The notes beneath the pieces were generated by a model. That model had not been told where the DNA came from, searched no databases, and worked only from the letters and a program-made list of their open reading frames with translations. From a virus, in IMG/VR virus record IMGVR_UViG_3300032294_001787, positions 1 through 21,997 of that record: a stretch of DNA of 21,997 nt; one strand, given 5' to 3'. Shown here piece by piece: positions 1 to 8,410 of this stretch (position 1 is the stretch's first letter; each line of letters opens with the position of its first letter). The position numbers were made by a program, and so were the translations under genes.

Positions 1-159
1 GAAATTACAATGGAAAAAATGATAAAAAAAGGAACGATTGTAATACATAAAATCGAATCCGAACAAAAAGAAATCATTGAAGAAATTGAAAACGAAATCG
101 AATCCGAACAAAAAGACGAAATTTTCGAGAACAAGAAAAAAGGTGTAAGACGAAAATAA
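1..159 (+). CDS. C-terminal end of an upstream gene, acidic and helical (partial)
   Basis: The frame starting at base 1 is open to a TAA at 157-159, giving the last 52 residues of a protein whose start lies outside the window. An internal ATG at 10 exists, but reading-through from the left edge is more likely. The tail is very rich in Glu, Lys and Ile and looks like a charged helix or coiled coil. It contains a 15-residue repeat around IESEQK, which reflects a 22-bp direct DNA repeat (50-71 and 95-116). By position just before the connector genes it may be a head or scaffold-related protein, but no family is recognised. Its stop is followed one base later by the ATG of the next gene. Confidence 0.55.
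   Translation, partial: EITMEKMIKKGTIVIHKIESEQKEIIEEIENEIESEQKDEIFENKKKGVRRK
50..116 (+). repeat. 22-bp direct repeat, period 45 bp
   Basis: The same 22 bases, beginning AAATCGAATCCG, occur at 50-71 and again at 95-116. The period of 45 bases is exactly 15 codons, so the repeat is in frame and duplicates part of an acidic helical tail. It is best explained as an in-gene duplication rather than a regulatory element. Confidence 0.7.
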
Positions 160-160
160 A

Positions 161-550
161 ATGGTTGGTGGACTGTTAGTATTAGCCGAAAGTGATTTAA
201 AAACTTCCTTGGAATCCGATTTCGGAAGACAGGTAAGTATCACATTTCAGTCAGGCGTTAAAAATGTTTACGGTCAAGTAAACAGAATTAATGCATTAAC
301 AGATCCACAAACTAATTTAATGGTCAACATTCCTAGAATATCGGTAACTATTCGTATTTCAAGTTTGCAAAATGAAAATTTAGTAAACAATTTAGAAGTA
401 TCAACAACAGATATTACAGGTGATACAATAACTGGAAAAGTAGTAAATTGTAAACCTGATTTGACTTTAGGATTTATCACATTCGAGATTTCCGAAAAGA
501 AAAGTAACCAAACAAAAATAGACTTGAAATATGCCGGCTCCTCAGTTTAA
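161..550 (+). CDS. Putative head-tail connector/joining protein
   Basis: A 129-residue protein that is mostly predicted beta strand (alternating hydrophobic residues in VSITFQSG, RISVTIRISS and LGFITFEIS). It sits between the end of a head-side gene and a terminator-like gene that precedes the sheath. In Mu-like and P2-like phages this slot holds small head-completion or head-tail joining proteins. The size and beta-rich pattern would fit such a fold, but no signature motif is visible, so the role is inferred from position only. The ATG at 161 follows the upstream stop by one base; AGGTG at 141-145 is a rather distant ribosome binding site, so coupling is likely. The 3' end overlaps the next gene by 20 bases. 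Confidence 0.55.
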   Translation: MVGGLLVLAESDLKTSLESDFGRQVSITFQSGVKNVYGQVNRINALTDPQTNLMVNIPRISVTIRISSLQNENLVNNLEVSTTDITGDTITGKVVNCKPDLTLGFITFEISEKKSNQTKIDLKYAGSSV

Positions 551-1124
551 CATAGGATCGTATCACTATTTTTATAAAGTATTAATCACTACTTTAAAAA
601 CTTATGCAACTGCACAGGCAAGTCTTGACCCAGAATTAGGCTTTAAAGTTTTCGAGTCATACAGGGATTTTGGAATACAGGATTTACCACTTGTAAATGT
701 ATATCCTCCGAATTTAAATAACATTGAAGGAAGAAGTACTTCAAGAAATAGATGGTCGTATTCATGTGAATTTGAATTAGATCTTGTAACACAAGGATAT
801 GAATATAAAGAAGGTGTTGACGTTTATACAGCGGATCAAAGGGCAGTGGAAAGATTACTTGTCCTACAACAACAAGTTTTAAATGCAATTTATGCTTTAA
901 ATCAGGCTGATTTTGGATTTAATGCAGGTGAGATTTCACGTAAGACATTTCCTAGTATTCAGTCGTACAATCAAATGAATCAATCTCAGGAATCAATTTT
1001 AATTGGTAGTAAGATGACATTTTCAATGGAATTTGAATGGGTTCCAAGTGAAATACAAAGATCGTATCTCACAGACATAGTAATAAGCGGAAATAAATTG
1101 GCATTAAATTATGATTTTACTTAG
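531..1124 (+). CDS. Putative tail terminator / neck protein
   Basis: A 197-residue protein lying immediately before the sheath gene, the place where Mu-type and other contractile-tailed phages encode tail terminator or neck proteins. Features that fit include residues near 50-60 (LPLVNVYPPN), a central YSCEFELDLVTQGYEY strand region, a helical stretch (AVERLLVLQQQVLNAI), and a C-terminal strand with MEFEWVP. No catalytic motif is present and none is expected. The ATG at 531 lies inside the preceding gene with no clear Shine-Dalgarno sequence, so translation is probably coupled. The family assignment is inference from order and size. Confidence 0.5.
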   Translation: MPAPQFNIGSYHYFYKVLITTLKTYATAQASLDPELGFKVFESYRDFGIQDLPLVNVYPPNLNNIEGRSTSRNRWSYSCEFELDLVTQGYEYKEGVDVYTADQRAVERLLVLQQQVLNAIYALNQADFGFNAGEISRKTFPSIQSYNQMNQSQESILIGSKMTFSMEFEWVPSEIQRSYLTDIVISGNKLALNYDFT

Positions 1125-1136
1125 GAGTAATACAAA

Positions 1137-2624
1137 ATGATAACTTTCGAGGGTATCTCAAGCAATTCCAGAGCATCTGGAGTTTTCGTAGAGGAAAAAA
1201 ATGTTCAAAGAAGTTTTGGAAATTTGGTAGCTCCTCAGGTAATACTTATTTTAGGTCAATATAATTCTGGTAAGACACCAACCGACAATATACCTGTAAG
1301 AATTTTTAATAAAGAAGAAGCATGGGAGAAATACGGAAGAGGCTCGCTTCTTTCAAGGCTAGCCGAAAAAGTTTTCTTAGGGAATAGAGGACAGACAGAG
1401 GTCTGGACTTGTCCTTTGGCTGATAATGGTTCGGGAGTATTAGCAGAAGCAGAATTAGCAATTTCAGGAACTGCAAGTGCTACAGGCGTATTAAGTATCA
1501 CAGTAGGGGATAGAATTATAAGCGTATCGGTGGCAAGCGGTGCAACAGCTTCAACCGTAGCAACAGCCTTAAAGAATGCTATAAATGCAGACTTAGATTG
1601 TATGTTTACAGCTACTTCTTCAAGTGGTGACGTGACTTTAGTATCACGACATAAAGGATTATTTGGAAACGATTATCAAGTTTTTTTAAATCCAAGATCG
1701 ACCGATGCAACTCCCGCAGGTCTTACAGTTTCCGTAACACAGACGGCTAGTGGTGCAACAAATCCTTTAATTGCAACAGCTTTAGGAAATATGGGAGACA
1801 AGTTTTATACTGTAATTGTATCACCATATAACGATGCTACAAATTTAGGAAGTCTTAATACTGTAGGACTTGCGAGAATTGCCCCTAGTGTAAAACGTCC
1901 ATTTATTTCTTTTGTAGGAATAAATAAAAACAAAGCTGATTATATAACAGCTCTAGGAAGTTTGAACAGTCAATTTATTTGCACTATTCCAACTTTTGAA
2001 ACTCTCTATACTCCCAGTTTTGAACTAGCCGGGGAAATAGCTGGTAACTTTGCAAGGGTTCAACTAGCAACTCCGAATAGACCAGTAAAAGAAATTGCAA
2101 TATCTGGCGTATCATGCAAAGAAAATTTTGTAAATTTTACGTATTCCGAAAAGAATGATATTGTCTTAGAAGGCGGATCATGGTTTAAAATAAGCCCTGA
2201 AAATCAATTAATTATAGGCGACTTAGTGACTACCCGTACTACAAACTCATCAGGTGGATTAGAAGAAGATTGGAGATTTGCGGAAACTATGGCAAATTTA
2301 CAAACTAAAATTTATTCTTTAGATCAACTTTTTAACGGTTCAAAATATTTACAGGCAATTGTGGTTGACGATGATAGCATTACAAATCTATCATACGTTG
2401 TAAGACCAAAATCTGTAAAACAGGACATTATTAAATTAATCGATGAATTATGGATTCCCTTAGCACTATCAAAACAAAGAAATGATATTGTAGATAATTT
2501 GGTAACTGAAATAAATTCAGCAAATCCAACCAGAATAGATTGTTTTATACCTGATATTATGGCGGCAGGTTTAAGAATTGTAGCAGTAAGATATGAATGG
2601 TCATACAGCGGAGGAAATAACTAA
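1137..2624 (+). CDS. Contractile tail sheath protein (Mu gpL-like)
   Basis: A 495-residue protein, the length expected for Mu-type sheath protein L. The N-terminus (ISSNSRASGVFVEEKN) matches the conserved opening of sheath proteins. An inserted domain at about residues 105-190 has the pattern seen in Mu-like sheaths: a VGDRIISVSV strand, TASTVATALKNAINAD, then VTLVSRHKGLFGNDY. The C-terminal part carries the usual sheath features, including LATPNRPVKEIAISGV and a DWRFAETMANLQTKI segment before the final domain. The start has a near-perfect ribosome binding site, TTAGGAG at 1121-1127, nine bases before the ATG. The protein polymerises around the tube and contracts on infection. The stop overlaps the tube gene start as TAATG. 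Confidence 0.9.
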   Translation: MITFEGISSNSRASGVFVEEKNVQRSFGNLVAPQVILILGQYNSGKTPTDNIPVRIFNKEEAWEKYGRGSLLSRLAEKVFLGNRGQTEVWTCPLADNGSGVLAEAELAISGTASATGVLSITVGDRIISVSVASGATASTVATALKNAINADLDCMFTATSSSGDVTLVSRHKGLFGNDYQVFLNPRSTDATPAGLTVSVTQTASGATNPLIATALGNMGDKFYTVIVSPYNDATNLGSLNTVGLARIAPSVKRPFISFVGINKNKADYITALGSLNSQFICTIPTFETLYTPSFELAGEIAGNFARVQLATPNRPVKEIAISGVSCKENFVNFTYSEKNDIVLEGGSWFKISPENQLIIGDLVTTRTTNSSGGLEEDWRFAETMANLQTKIYSLDQLFNGSKYLQAIVVDDDSITNLSYVVRPKSVKQDIIKLIDELWIPLALSKQRNDIVDNLVTEINSANPTRIDCFIPDIMAAGLRIVAVRYEWSYSGGNN

Positions 2625-3004
2625 TGGCGGCTAGAGGCGGTGACGTAAGACAATATTTAATTTCAGGTCGAGAGTTTGACCCGGTAGCAGGATCTTCCCC
2701 TACTATTATTTTAGCGGGTTATATAAATGAAAATTTGCCTACTGGAAACGGAAAACTTCATACTGTATCACGAAGAAAATTAGGTGGTTTTGACGGCGGT
2801 GTTATTTCCTTGGATGCAACTAGAAAAGATCAGGAATTTATTCAAAATCTTATCAGTGGACAGGAAGCCTTTTCGGTATCGGTAACACTTGCAAGTGGTA
2901 TCACATATTCAGGCTCTGGAAAAATAGAAGGTGAATCTAATTTTAATTCAAACGACGGACAATTAGAATTTGCATTTAGAAGTGAAAATTTTGAACAAAT
3001 TTAA
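2624..3004 (+). CDS. Tail tube protein (Mu gpM-like)
   Basis: A 126-residue protein directly after the sheath, as in Mu and P2. It begins MAARGGDVRQYLISGREFDP and contains alternating strands typical of tube proteins, ending ...GQLEFAFRSENFEQI. Length is close to that of Mu-type tube subunits. Tube proteins stack as hexameric rings inside the sheath and form the DNA channel. The ATG overlaps the sheath stop (TAATG at 2622-2626) and GGAGG lies just upstream within the sheath gene, so expression is coupled. Assignment rests on position, size and general pattern rather than a unique motif. Confidence 0.8.
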   Translation: MAARGGDVRQYLISGREFDPVAGSSPTIILAGYINENLPTGNGKLHTVSRRKLGGFDGGVISLDATRKDQEFIQNLISGQEAFSVSVTLASGITYSGSGKIEGESNFNSNDGQLEFAFRSENFEQI

Positions 3005-3010
3005 AATTAT

Positions 3011-3439
3011 ATGAAAGAAAAAGTAAGCGAAGATATAGTAAGTATCACACTAGAAGACATGGAAAATGAGTTTGGATCAATTCCGTCTCAGAATATTAAA
3101 GATATTCTTAAGGAAGTTATCGCAAGTGGAAATTTAGTTTTTGATGATACAAAATCAGAAGTTTATTACGAACTACAAAAACCCGTTAAAAAAGATAACG
3201 GGGAAATGTTAAGTAAGCTTAAATTTTATGAACCGACATTGGCAGAAATGAAAGAGATTTCTAGGGGATCAAAATTACAGGCAAACTCAAAAGGTCAAAT
3301 GGAAATTGATACAGATACCCAAAGAAAATTGGCTATAAAAATGGTAACTGTTTTCAATGGTATTCCAGATGGATTATTAGACAGATTTAAGCGTCGGGAC
3401 GTGGCAGTAATTGAGGCGTTGTCTTATTTTTTCGCATAG
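3011..3439 (+). CDS. Tail assembly chaperone, short form (Mu gp41-like)
   Basis: A 142-residue acidic protein between the tube and tape measure genes, the universal position of tail assembly chaperones (lambda G; Mu gp41). The sequence has the expected mix: an N-terminal strand/helix region, a middle EPTLAEMKEISRGSK segment like the conserved 'tape-measure chaperone' core, and a terminal NGIPDGLLDRFKRRDVAVIEALSYFFA. The gene ends in a programmed frameshift signal: the slippery heptamer TTTTTTC lies at 3427-3433, immediately before the zero-frame TAG at 3437-3439. Ribosomes that slip make the longer 195-residue form annotated separately. Chaperones of this type coat the tape measure protein during tail assembly and are absent from the virion. 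Confidence 0.85.
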   Translation: MKEKVSEDIVSITLEDMENEFGSIPSQNIKDILKEVIASGNLVFDDTKSEVYYELQKPVKKDNGEMLSKLKFYEPTLAEMKEISRGSKLQANSKGQMEIDTDTQRKLAIKMVTVFNGIPDGLLDRFKRRDVAVIEALSYFFA

Positions 3440-3489
3440 AACCGATTTATAATTTAAGAAATAAAATTCTCTTAGTAGTAGATCGGTTC
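3427..3489 (+). promoter_or_regulatory. Programmed -1 ribosomal frameshift signal: slippery heptamer plus stem
   Basis: The zero-frame codons TAT TTT TTC place the heptamer T TTT TTC at 3427-3433, a canonical X XXY YYZ slippery site. After a 5-nt spacer, GAACCGAT at 3439-3446 pairs perfectly with ATCGGTTC at 3482-3489 (a T-G pair can extend it by one). The 35-nt loop holds a second weak pairing, TAAGAA with TTCTCTTA. Slippery site, spacer length, stimulatory stem and an open -1 frame all agree with known tail-chaperone frameshifts. Confidence 0.85.
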
Positions 3490-3597
3490 AAGTGTGTAGG
3501 CGAAATACAAAAAATGAAACTCTCCGATTTAGAGTTTTGGTATCAGGGTGCAATTGATTTAATAGAATCAGAAAAAAATTATATGAAGGGGGCATAG
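3433..3597 (+). CDS. Frameshift extension of the tail assembly chaperone (GT/gp41'-like)
   Basis: The -1 frame after the TTTTTTC heptamer is open from CGC at 3433 to a TAG at 3595-3597, adding 54 residues to the first 141 of the short form (about 195 residues in total). The extension begins RIEPIYNLRNKILLVVDRF and ends with LSDLEFWYQGAIDLIESEKN and MKGA. A Trp/Tyr-containing helix followed by acidic and basic residues is typical of the T domain that lambda GpGT uses to bind tail tube subunits. This fills the only gap (164 bases) between chaperone and tape measure. No independent start with a ribosome binding site precedes it, which supports fusion by frameshifting. Confidence 0.85.
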   Translation, partial: RIEPIYNLRNKILLVVDRFKCVGEIQKMKLSDLEFWYQGAIDLIESEKNYMKGA

Positions 3598-3603
3598 TAA
3601 TAC

Positions 3604-5184
3604 ATGGCAAGACCGACATTATCTACAGTATTTACGGCTCATGACATGATGTCCCCTCAAATTAAAAAAATGCAAGACTCAGTATCACGTATGTCGGAAA
3701 AAATCCAACAAGTAAACGGTCAAGCTAGTGGATCTTTTTTAAATTTGAGAAATGCGGCTATTGTAACACTAGGATCATTGGCTATAAGAAAAGTAAACGA
3801 ATTTGAAAAAGAATTTGCAAGTTTAGGGGATGAAATAGCTAAAACTTCTGCTAGACTAGGATTATCATCAGAAGAGCTACAAAAATTGAGATACGCAATG
3901 GGACAGCAGGGCGTATCATCCGAAACATTGACACAATCTTTCGAAGTCTTGAATAAAAACTTAGGTTTACTTCAAAATAATCAAGGATTATTGTATTCTA
4001 AATTAAGAAAATCAAATCCAGAAATGTTAAAACAACTTCGTAATACTAAAAGTAATTATGAAGCATTTACATTATTAATGGATGCTATAAACAACCAAAC
4101 AGATGCCACTGAAAAAGCGGCTTTATCTACAATAGCTTTTGCGGGTGCAGGTCAAATGATGATTTTGGCGGCGGCTGGTGGTTCGGAAAAAATACAAAAA
4201 TTAAGTAAAGATGCTGAAAGGTTTGGAGTAATTTCAAACGAGGATGCGGCTAAGGCTGAAAGTTTAACCGATTCAATGGACAATTTAAGCAAAGCTTCGC
4301 AAGGCTTAAGAAATGTGGGATACGCTCCATTATTAGAATTACTTATACCATTAAATAATAAAATGGCTAATTATATAGCTAGCAATAAAGAATTTATTGC
4401 ATTAGGAATGCAGAAAGTATTAGAATTATTATTTAAAGCATTCGATATTTTAAAAATAGGAATGGATACTGGACTTATTCCCGTAATTATAGCCATGAAG
4501 CTAGCTTTTGAAGCGGCTAAACTTGCAATCGTAGCACAAACGGCGGTAACAACTGCATATACTGTAATACAATCAATATTAGATGTTGGATTAATTGCAA
4601 CTACTAAACTTATAATTGCACAGAATGCGGCTTGGCTTGCAAGCCCTTTAGGTATTGTAATTGTTTTGATTGCGGCTGTATCTTCTGGTATTTATTTACT
4701 ATACAAAAATATGGAATTAATTGACGGCATATTACAGAGTCTATGGAATTGGTTTAAGGAATTAAATATAGTTCTTAAAATACTTGTAGGATATTTAGCA
4801 TTAACAGCGGTCGCAATGGCAATTTCATTCGCTCCTGTTCTCGCTCCTATACTTGCAATTACAATAGCGTTATACGCCTTAGTAAAGGCTTATAAATGGG
4901 TAAAATCTCAATTATCAGGTGAACCATTAATTGAAGATAGTAATACACCTGAATTGCCTGGCATGTCTCCAATTGAAAGAAATCAAGTTCAATCTGCAAA
5001 CTCAGGAATGTTAAGCCAAACAATAAACAGAAATAATAATTCTAATGTCGTAGTGGATTTCAAAAACCTTCCTCAATTTGCAAACGTGACACAAAAAGGA
5101 TCGGCTCCTAATGTGACACTAGGAACGGGTAAAGGGATAGACCCTTTCGTATTATATGGCATGAGCGGAATATCAGGTAAATAA
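3604..5184 (+). CDS. Tail tape measure protein
   Basis: A 526-residue protein just after the tail chaperone genes. The first 40 residues hold a conserved-looking opening (STVFTAHDMMSPQIKKMQDS), followed by helical Gln/Lys/Glu-rich segments to about residue 240. Three hydrophobic stretches follow at roughly 290-312, 343-367 and 391-427, as expected for a tape measure that is ejected and may enter the host membrane. The C-terminus (about 440-526) is polar and Gly/Asn-rich. Length would predict a comparatively short tail. The ATG at 3604 has AAGGGGG at 3586-3592 as its ribosome binding site, inside the frameshift extension. The protein sets tail length inside the tube and is probably the partner of the two chaperone forms. 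Confidence 0.9.
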   Translation: MARPTLSTVFTAHDMMSPQIKKMQDSVSRMSEKIQQVNGQASGSFLNLRNAAIVTLGSLAIRKVNEFEKEFASLGDEIAKTSARLGLSSEELQKLRYAMGQQGVSSETLTQSFEVLNKNLGLLQNNQGLLYSKLRKSNPEMLKQLRNTKSNYEAFTLLMDAINNQTDATEKAALSTIAFAGAGQMMILAAAGGSEKIQKLSKDAERFGVISNEDAAKAESLTDSMDNLSKASQGLRNVGYAPLLELLIPLNNKMANYIASNKEFIALGMQKVLELLFKAFDILKIGMDTGLIPVIIAMKLAFEAAKLAIVAQTAVTTAYTVIQSILDVGLIATTKLIIAQNAAWLASPLGIVIVLIAAVSSGIYLLYKNMELIDGILQSLWNWFKELNIVLKILVGYLALTAVAMAISFAPVLAPILAITIALYALVKAYKWVKSQLSGEPLIEDSNTPELPGMSPIERNQVQSANSGMLSQTINRNNNSNVVVDFKNLPQFANVTQKGSAPNVTLGTGKGIDPFVLYGMSGISGK

Positions 5185-6491
5185 TGTCATACATAGATAG
5201 ATTAGAAATTCTTTCTTACCAGTCTCCAAAAAGAAAAACATTTGATTTACAGTTTGAAGACTTGGCTAGAAGTATCACAAGAAAAACATCTATAAATGAA
5301 TTTCCGTATCAAGACAGGGCAAATATTCAAGACCTAGGAATGGGAAATTTAAAAATTCCTATTCGTTGTTTTATAACTGGAATTGATTACGACTTAGAGG
5401 CAGATAGATTTTATAAGGCTCTTAACGAACAGGGATACGGTGTATTAGATCATCCTAGATGGGGATCTATTGACGTAATACCAATAAATATAACTCAATC
5501 AGAATCATTTGTTGATGGATTAGGAAGAGCGATTTTTGAAATTGAATTTGCAGAATATTTTCCCGATGCAACTAATTTCCCTGAAGATATTTCAAGTATT
5601 TTTAAAAATATTATAGGTGTAGTTACCGGAACTCTTGATATTATATTCCAAGCGATAGATAGCGTAATAACACTCGAAACAAGCGTAAGACGATTTACAA
5701 GAAATGCAAGACGTATTGTAGGTAATACTATTTCTGAAACACGTAGGATAGAATCAAGATTTAAAAGCGTATCTCAAAAATGGAAAGATGACACAAGAAA
5801 TAATTTTATAACAATTACATTTGGAGAAAGGTTTTCTATAGACGGTAGAAAATCACAAGACGATTTTAACAAATTGCTTAGAATATTTGATACATATCTT
5901 ACAAATAATCCAAGTTTTACACCAACAGAAGCGGCAAATAAGTTTATCGAATTACTTAGATTTCCTCAAAACAGTAGTATATCTGCAATACAAATTCAAG
6001 AATCATACAGTAAGACAATTGATTTTATAGATTCTCAATTCAATACAAACGGAAATACTATGAATGAATTTGAGGCAAATATTAATGGCTATATGGCAAT
6101 TAGTGCAATTGTTTCCATGTGCGAAAATGTTTTAAATTCTAGTATCCAAACTAGAGATAAGGCTATTTTATTAATAGAAAAAATATCAGAAAAAAGAGAA
6201 CAACTTAAATCTATTGTCGATAAAGTTAAAAACAAAAACGGCAACATCGATTATGATGTACTACAAAATACTTACACAGTAATAACAAATACGCAAAATT
6301 TAATTTTAAGTATATCGTTAAACATTCCAACTGAAAGAAAAATAATTTTATCAAAAGATACAACTCCTATAGAATTTGTTTACTCTCTCGATGGCTCAAT
6401 TGATAGACTTGATGAGTTAATGGAATACAACAATTTACAAAATAAAAATATACTTGTAATACCTAGAAATTATGTTATGAGGTATTATTAA
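5184..6491 (+). CDS. Tail/DNA circularisation protein (Mu gp43-like), with C-terminal LysM-like region
   Basis: A 435-residue protein following the tape measure. The N-terminal ~130 residues fit the 'DNA circularisation protein N-terminus' family of Mu-like phages: FDLQFEDLARS, GNLKIPIRCFITG, then the hallmark YGVLDHPRWGSIDVIPI and an EIEFAEYFPD end. The middle (about 150-380) is helical and variable. The last 40 residues (DRLDELMEYNNLQNKNILVI and PRNY) read like a degenerate LysM module. In the virion such proteins are thought to sit at the distal tube/baseplate hub; the 'circularisation' name is historical. The start overlaps the tape measure stop as TAATG. Confidence 0.8.
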   Translation: MSYIDRLEILSYQSPKRKTFDLQFEDLARSITRKTSINEFPYQDRANIQDLGMGNLKIPIRCFITGIDYDLEADRFYKALNEQGYGVLDHPRWGSIDVIPINITQSESFVDGLGRAIFEIEFAEYFPDATNFPEDISSIFKNIIGVVTGTLDIIFQAIDSVITLETSVRRFTRNARRIVGNTISETRRIESRFKSVSQKWKDDTRNNFITITFGERFSIDGRKSQDDFNKLLRIFDTYLTNNPSFTPTEAANKFIELLRFPQNSSISAIQIQESYSKTIDFIDSQFNTNGNTMNEFEANINGYMAISAIVSMCENVLNSSIQTRDKAILLIEKISEKREQLKSIVDKVKNKNGNIDYDVLQNTYTVITNTQNLILSISLNIPTERKIILSKDTTPIEFVYSLDGSIDRLDELMEYNNLQNKNILVIPRNYVMRYY

Positions 6492-7684
6492 TGAGCGTAT
6501 TAGATAATACAAATTCAGAAACTTTAAAAACACTAAGAAAAGTAGAAAATGGAATTGATACAAAAAATGTAGAAATAAATAAATTTTTTGCATTAGGAAA
6601 AGAAAAGTCTCCTATTAATATGTATGTTAACGGAAAAGAATTTACTCAATTCAATTCTTTGCGTATCTCATATTCTATAGATTCCGCATGTTCGGCATTT
6701 AGTTTTGATACAATATTTTACCCTTCAAAGGGAACAAGTAATACAATAAAACCATTTGGATATGAAAGCGTTAATATTTTATATAATAATAAAACTATTT
6801 TTAATGGTTATATTGAAAAAATAACAACAGGGTATTCTAATAATGGCTCTAATTTAAATATACAGGGCAGATCTTTAGGAGGTATATTAGTAGATTCCGA
6901 TATTAAAAAATCTTACTATCAAACTACAACCCTCACAAATCTCGCTCAATTAAATGGAATTTTATTCATAGAGGTAGATCCCGATGAAAGATTCCAGGCT
7001 GTAAATATTGATGAAGGCGAAAACTTTTTCGGTATAATATCCAAATACGCTTCCCAAAAAGGATTATTTGCAATTCCAAAATTAAACGGCGGTTTGTTAT
7101 TTAAAAAAATAAATAGATTAACCGATACTGGTTTTAATATAGAAGATGGAAGTCAGAATGTCCTAGGGATATCTGCAAATTTCGATATTACTAAAAGATT
7201 TTTTGAATATATCGGTATCAAAAGAAACGTATCACCTAAGTCAATATTTGATAGTTCGATATCGACTAAAAGGGGTTTAAGATATTACAGGGGAGACGAC
7301 TTATCGGGTAATACGGAAGAAATAGCAAAAAAAGCAAGATCGAAAATGATTTCAGAATCATTTACTTTAGCCGTATCACTTTCTACTTGGACATTGAATA
7401 ATGAATTATTGTTACCGGGTATTTTATGTAAAATTAAATCTCCCATGAATATGATTTATAATTTTGAAAGTTTTGTAATAAAACAAATAGATTATACGTA
7501 TGACATTAACAATGGTTACCTGGCTGAAATGCAATTTACTTTGCCAGAGGCTTATACAGGCGAAAATATAAATCCTTTATTCTTTGGAACTTTCACAGAA
7601 AAAGATAGAAGTTATCGTGAACAATTTTTCAGAATACCTGATAATAAAGAAATATATGATAAAGTCATAGGATTTTTTTCATGA
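6491..7684 (+). CDS. Baseplate hub protein (Mu gp44 / gpP-like)
   Basis: A 397-residue protein in the slot of Mu gp44, the trimeric baseplate hub related to T4 gp27 and to P2 gpD. Supporting segments are the early domain YVNGKEFTQFNSLRISYSID, the strand pair VNILYNNKTIFNGYIEKI, the GRSLGGILVDSDI segment typical of gp44-like hubs, and a central FDITKRFFEYIGI. A late region (LLLPGILCKIKSPMNMI, DYTYDINNGYLAEMQFTLP) matches the final hub domain. It would link the tube end to the spike. It is coupled to both neighbours: TAATG at its start and ATGA at its end. Confidence 0.8.
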   Translation: MSVLDNTNSETLKTLRKVENGIDTKNVEINKFFALGKEKSPINMYVNGKEFTQFNSLRISYSIDSACSAFSFDTIFYPSKGTSNTIKPFGYESVNILYNNKTIFNGYIEKITTGYSNNGSNLNIQGRSLGGILVDSDIKKSYYQTTTLTNLAQLNGILFIEVDPDERFQAVNIDEGENFFGIISKYASQKGLFAIPKLNGGLLFKKINRLTDTGFNIEDGSQNVLGISANFDITKRFFEYIGIKRNVSPKSIFDSSISTKRGLRYYRGDDLSGNTEEIAKKARSKMISESFTLAVSLSTWTLNNELLLPGILCKIKSPMNMIYNFESFVIKQIDYTYDINNGYLAEMQFTLPEAYTGENINPLFFGTFTEKDRSYREQFFRIPDNKEIYDKVIGFFS

Positions 7685-8169
7685 ATATTATAAAAGTTAT
7701 ATTATCATATTTTGGTAAATTTGCGAAAAACGATAATAATTCTCAAATTGCAAAATTAATTGAATACAATGAATTTATATCGGAGGCTCAATTTTTCCAA
7801 ACGGCTGGTATTATTTCAGGACTAACTCCTAACGATGAAATTGTTGTATCACGATTAGATGGCGGAGGGTATCGGGTAGGTATTGCAAGTTTTAATTATA
7901 AAATAGGAATAGAGGCGACTTCAGGTCAAACTAAGATTTATTCTACCGACCCAACAGGATTAATAAAACAAGCTGAAATAATTTTAGATAGTAACGGAAA
8001 AGTTAAATTATCAAATTCGACTCAATCAATAAAAGCATTATTAGATGATTTAATTGATGAACTTATAGATTTTAAAACTTTCGGGACACCCTCTAACCAT
8101 ACAACAGATCCGACAACAATTACTAATTTAAATTTAATAAAAACTAAAATAGGACAACTGTTATACTAA
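7681..8169 (+). CDS. Baseplate spike protein (Mu gp45-like)
   Basis: A 162-residue protein after the hub. The N-terminal OB-like part includes FFQTAGIISGLTPNDEIVVS and LDGGGYRVGIASFNYK, followed by short strand repeats (KIGIEATSGQTKIYSTDPTG, AEIILDSNGKVKLSNS) like the beta-helix of gp45 spikes. The end carries the usual helical/polar finish: LLDDLIDELIDFKTFGTPSN and a final LNLIKTKIGQLLY. Length is slightly shorter than Mu gp45. The trimer is expected to form the membrane-piercing tip of the tail. It is coupled to the hub gene by an ATGA overlap. Confidence 0.8.
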   Translation: MNIIKVILSYFGKFAKNDNNSQIAKLIEYNEFISEAQFFQTAGIISGLTPNDEIVVSRLDGGGYRVGIASFNYKIGIEATSGQTKIYSTDPTGLIKQAEIILDSNGKVKLSNSTQSIKALLDDLIDELIDFKTFGTPSNHTTDPTTITNLNLIKTKIGQLLY

Positions 8170-8170
8170 T

Positions 8171-8410
8171 ATGCCACTCTCAAAACCAAGACTAAAGGGA
8201 ACATTAAAAACCGATATTGTAGCATTAAATACTCTTATGAAAGTATCACCATTATCAGATGATGATTATGCTGACAAGCTGGCTGAATTGATATCAAATA
8301 AAGTAATTGACGAAATCACTCTAAATGCTACCGTTCCCACAGGTATCACAGTTCAAGTAAGTACTTCTACTGGAACTGGTGCAACAAATGGAACTGGACG
8401 GGTAAGTTAA
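8171..8410 (+). CDS. Small protein between spike and gp46-like gene, function unknown
   Basis: A 79-residue protein with no recognised family. The N-terminus is basic (MPLSKPRLKGTLKTD), the middle is helical (DDDYADKLAELISNKVIDEI), and the C-terminus is a Gly/Thr-rich tail (VSTSTGTGATNGTGRVS). Similar small ORFs with Thr/Gly-rich ends occur between spike and wedge genes in other contractile phages, though I cannot name the family. It may be a small baseplate or spike-associated part. It begins one base after the spike stop and ends in a TAATG overlap with the next gene, so it is certainly in the same operon. Confidence 0.7.
   Translation: MPLSKPRLKGTLKTDIVALNTLMKVSPLSDDDYADKLAELISNKVIDEITLNATVPTGITVQVSTSTGTGATNGTGRVS

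Noticed and set aside
643-888. Minus-strand ORF of 81 codons within the tail terminator-like gene
   Set aside because: Antisense to a gene with operon context; no start signal and no recognisable protein pattern.
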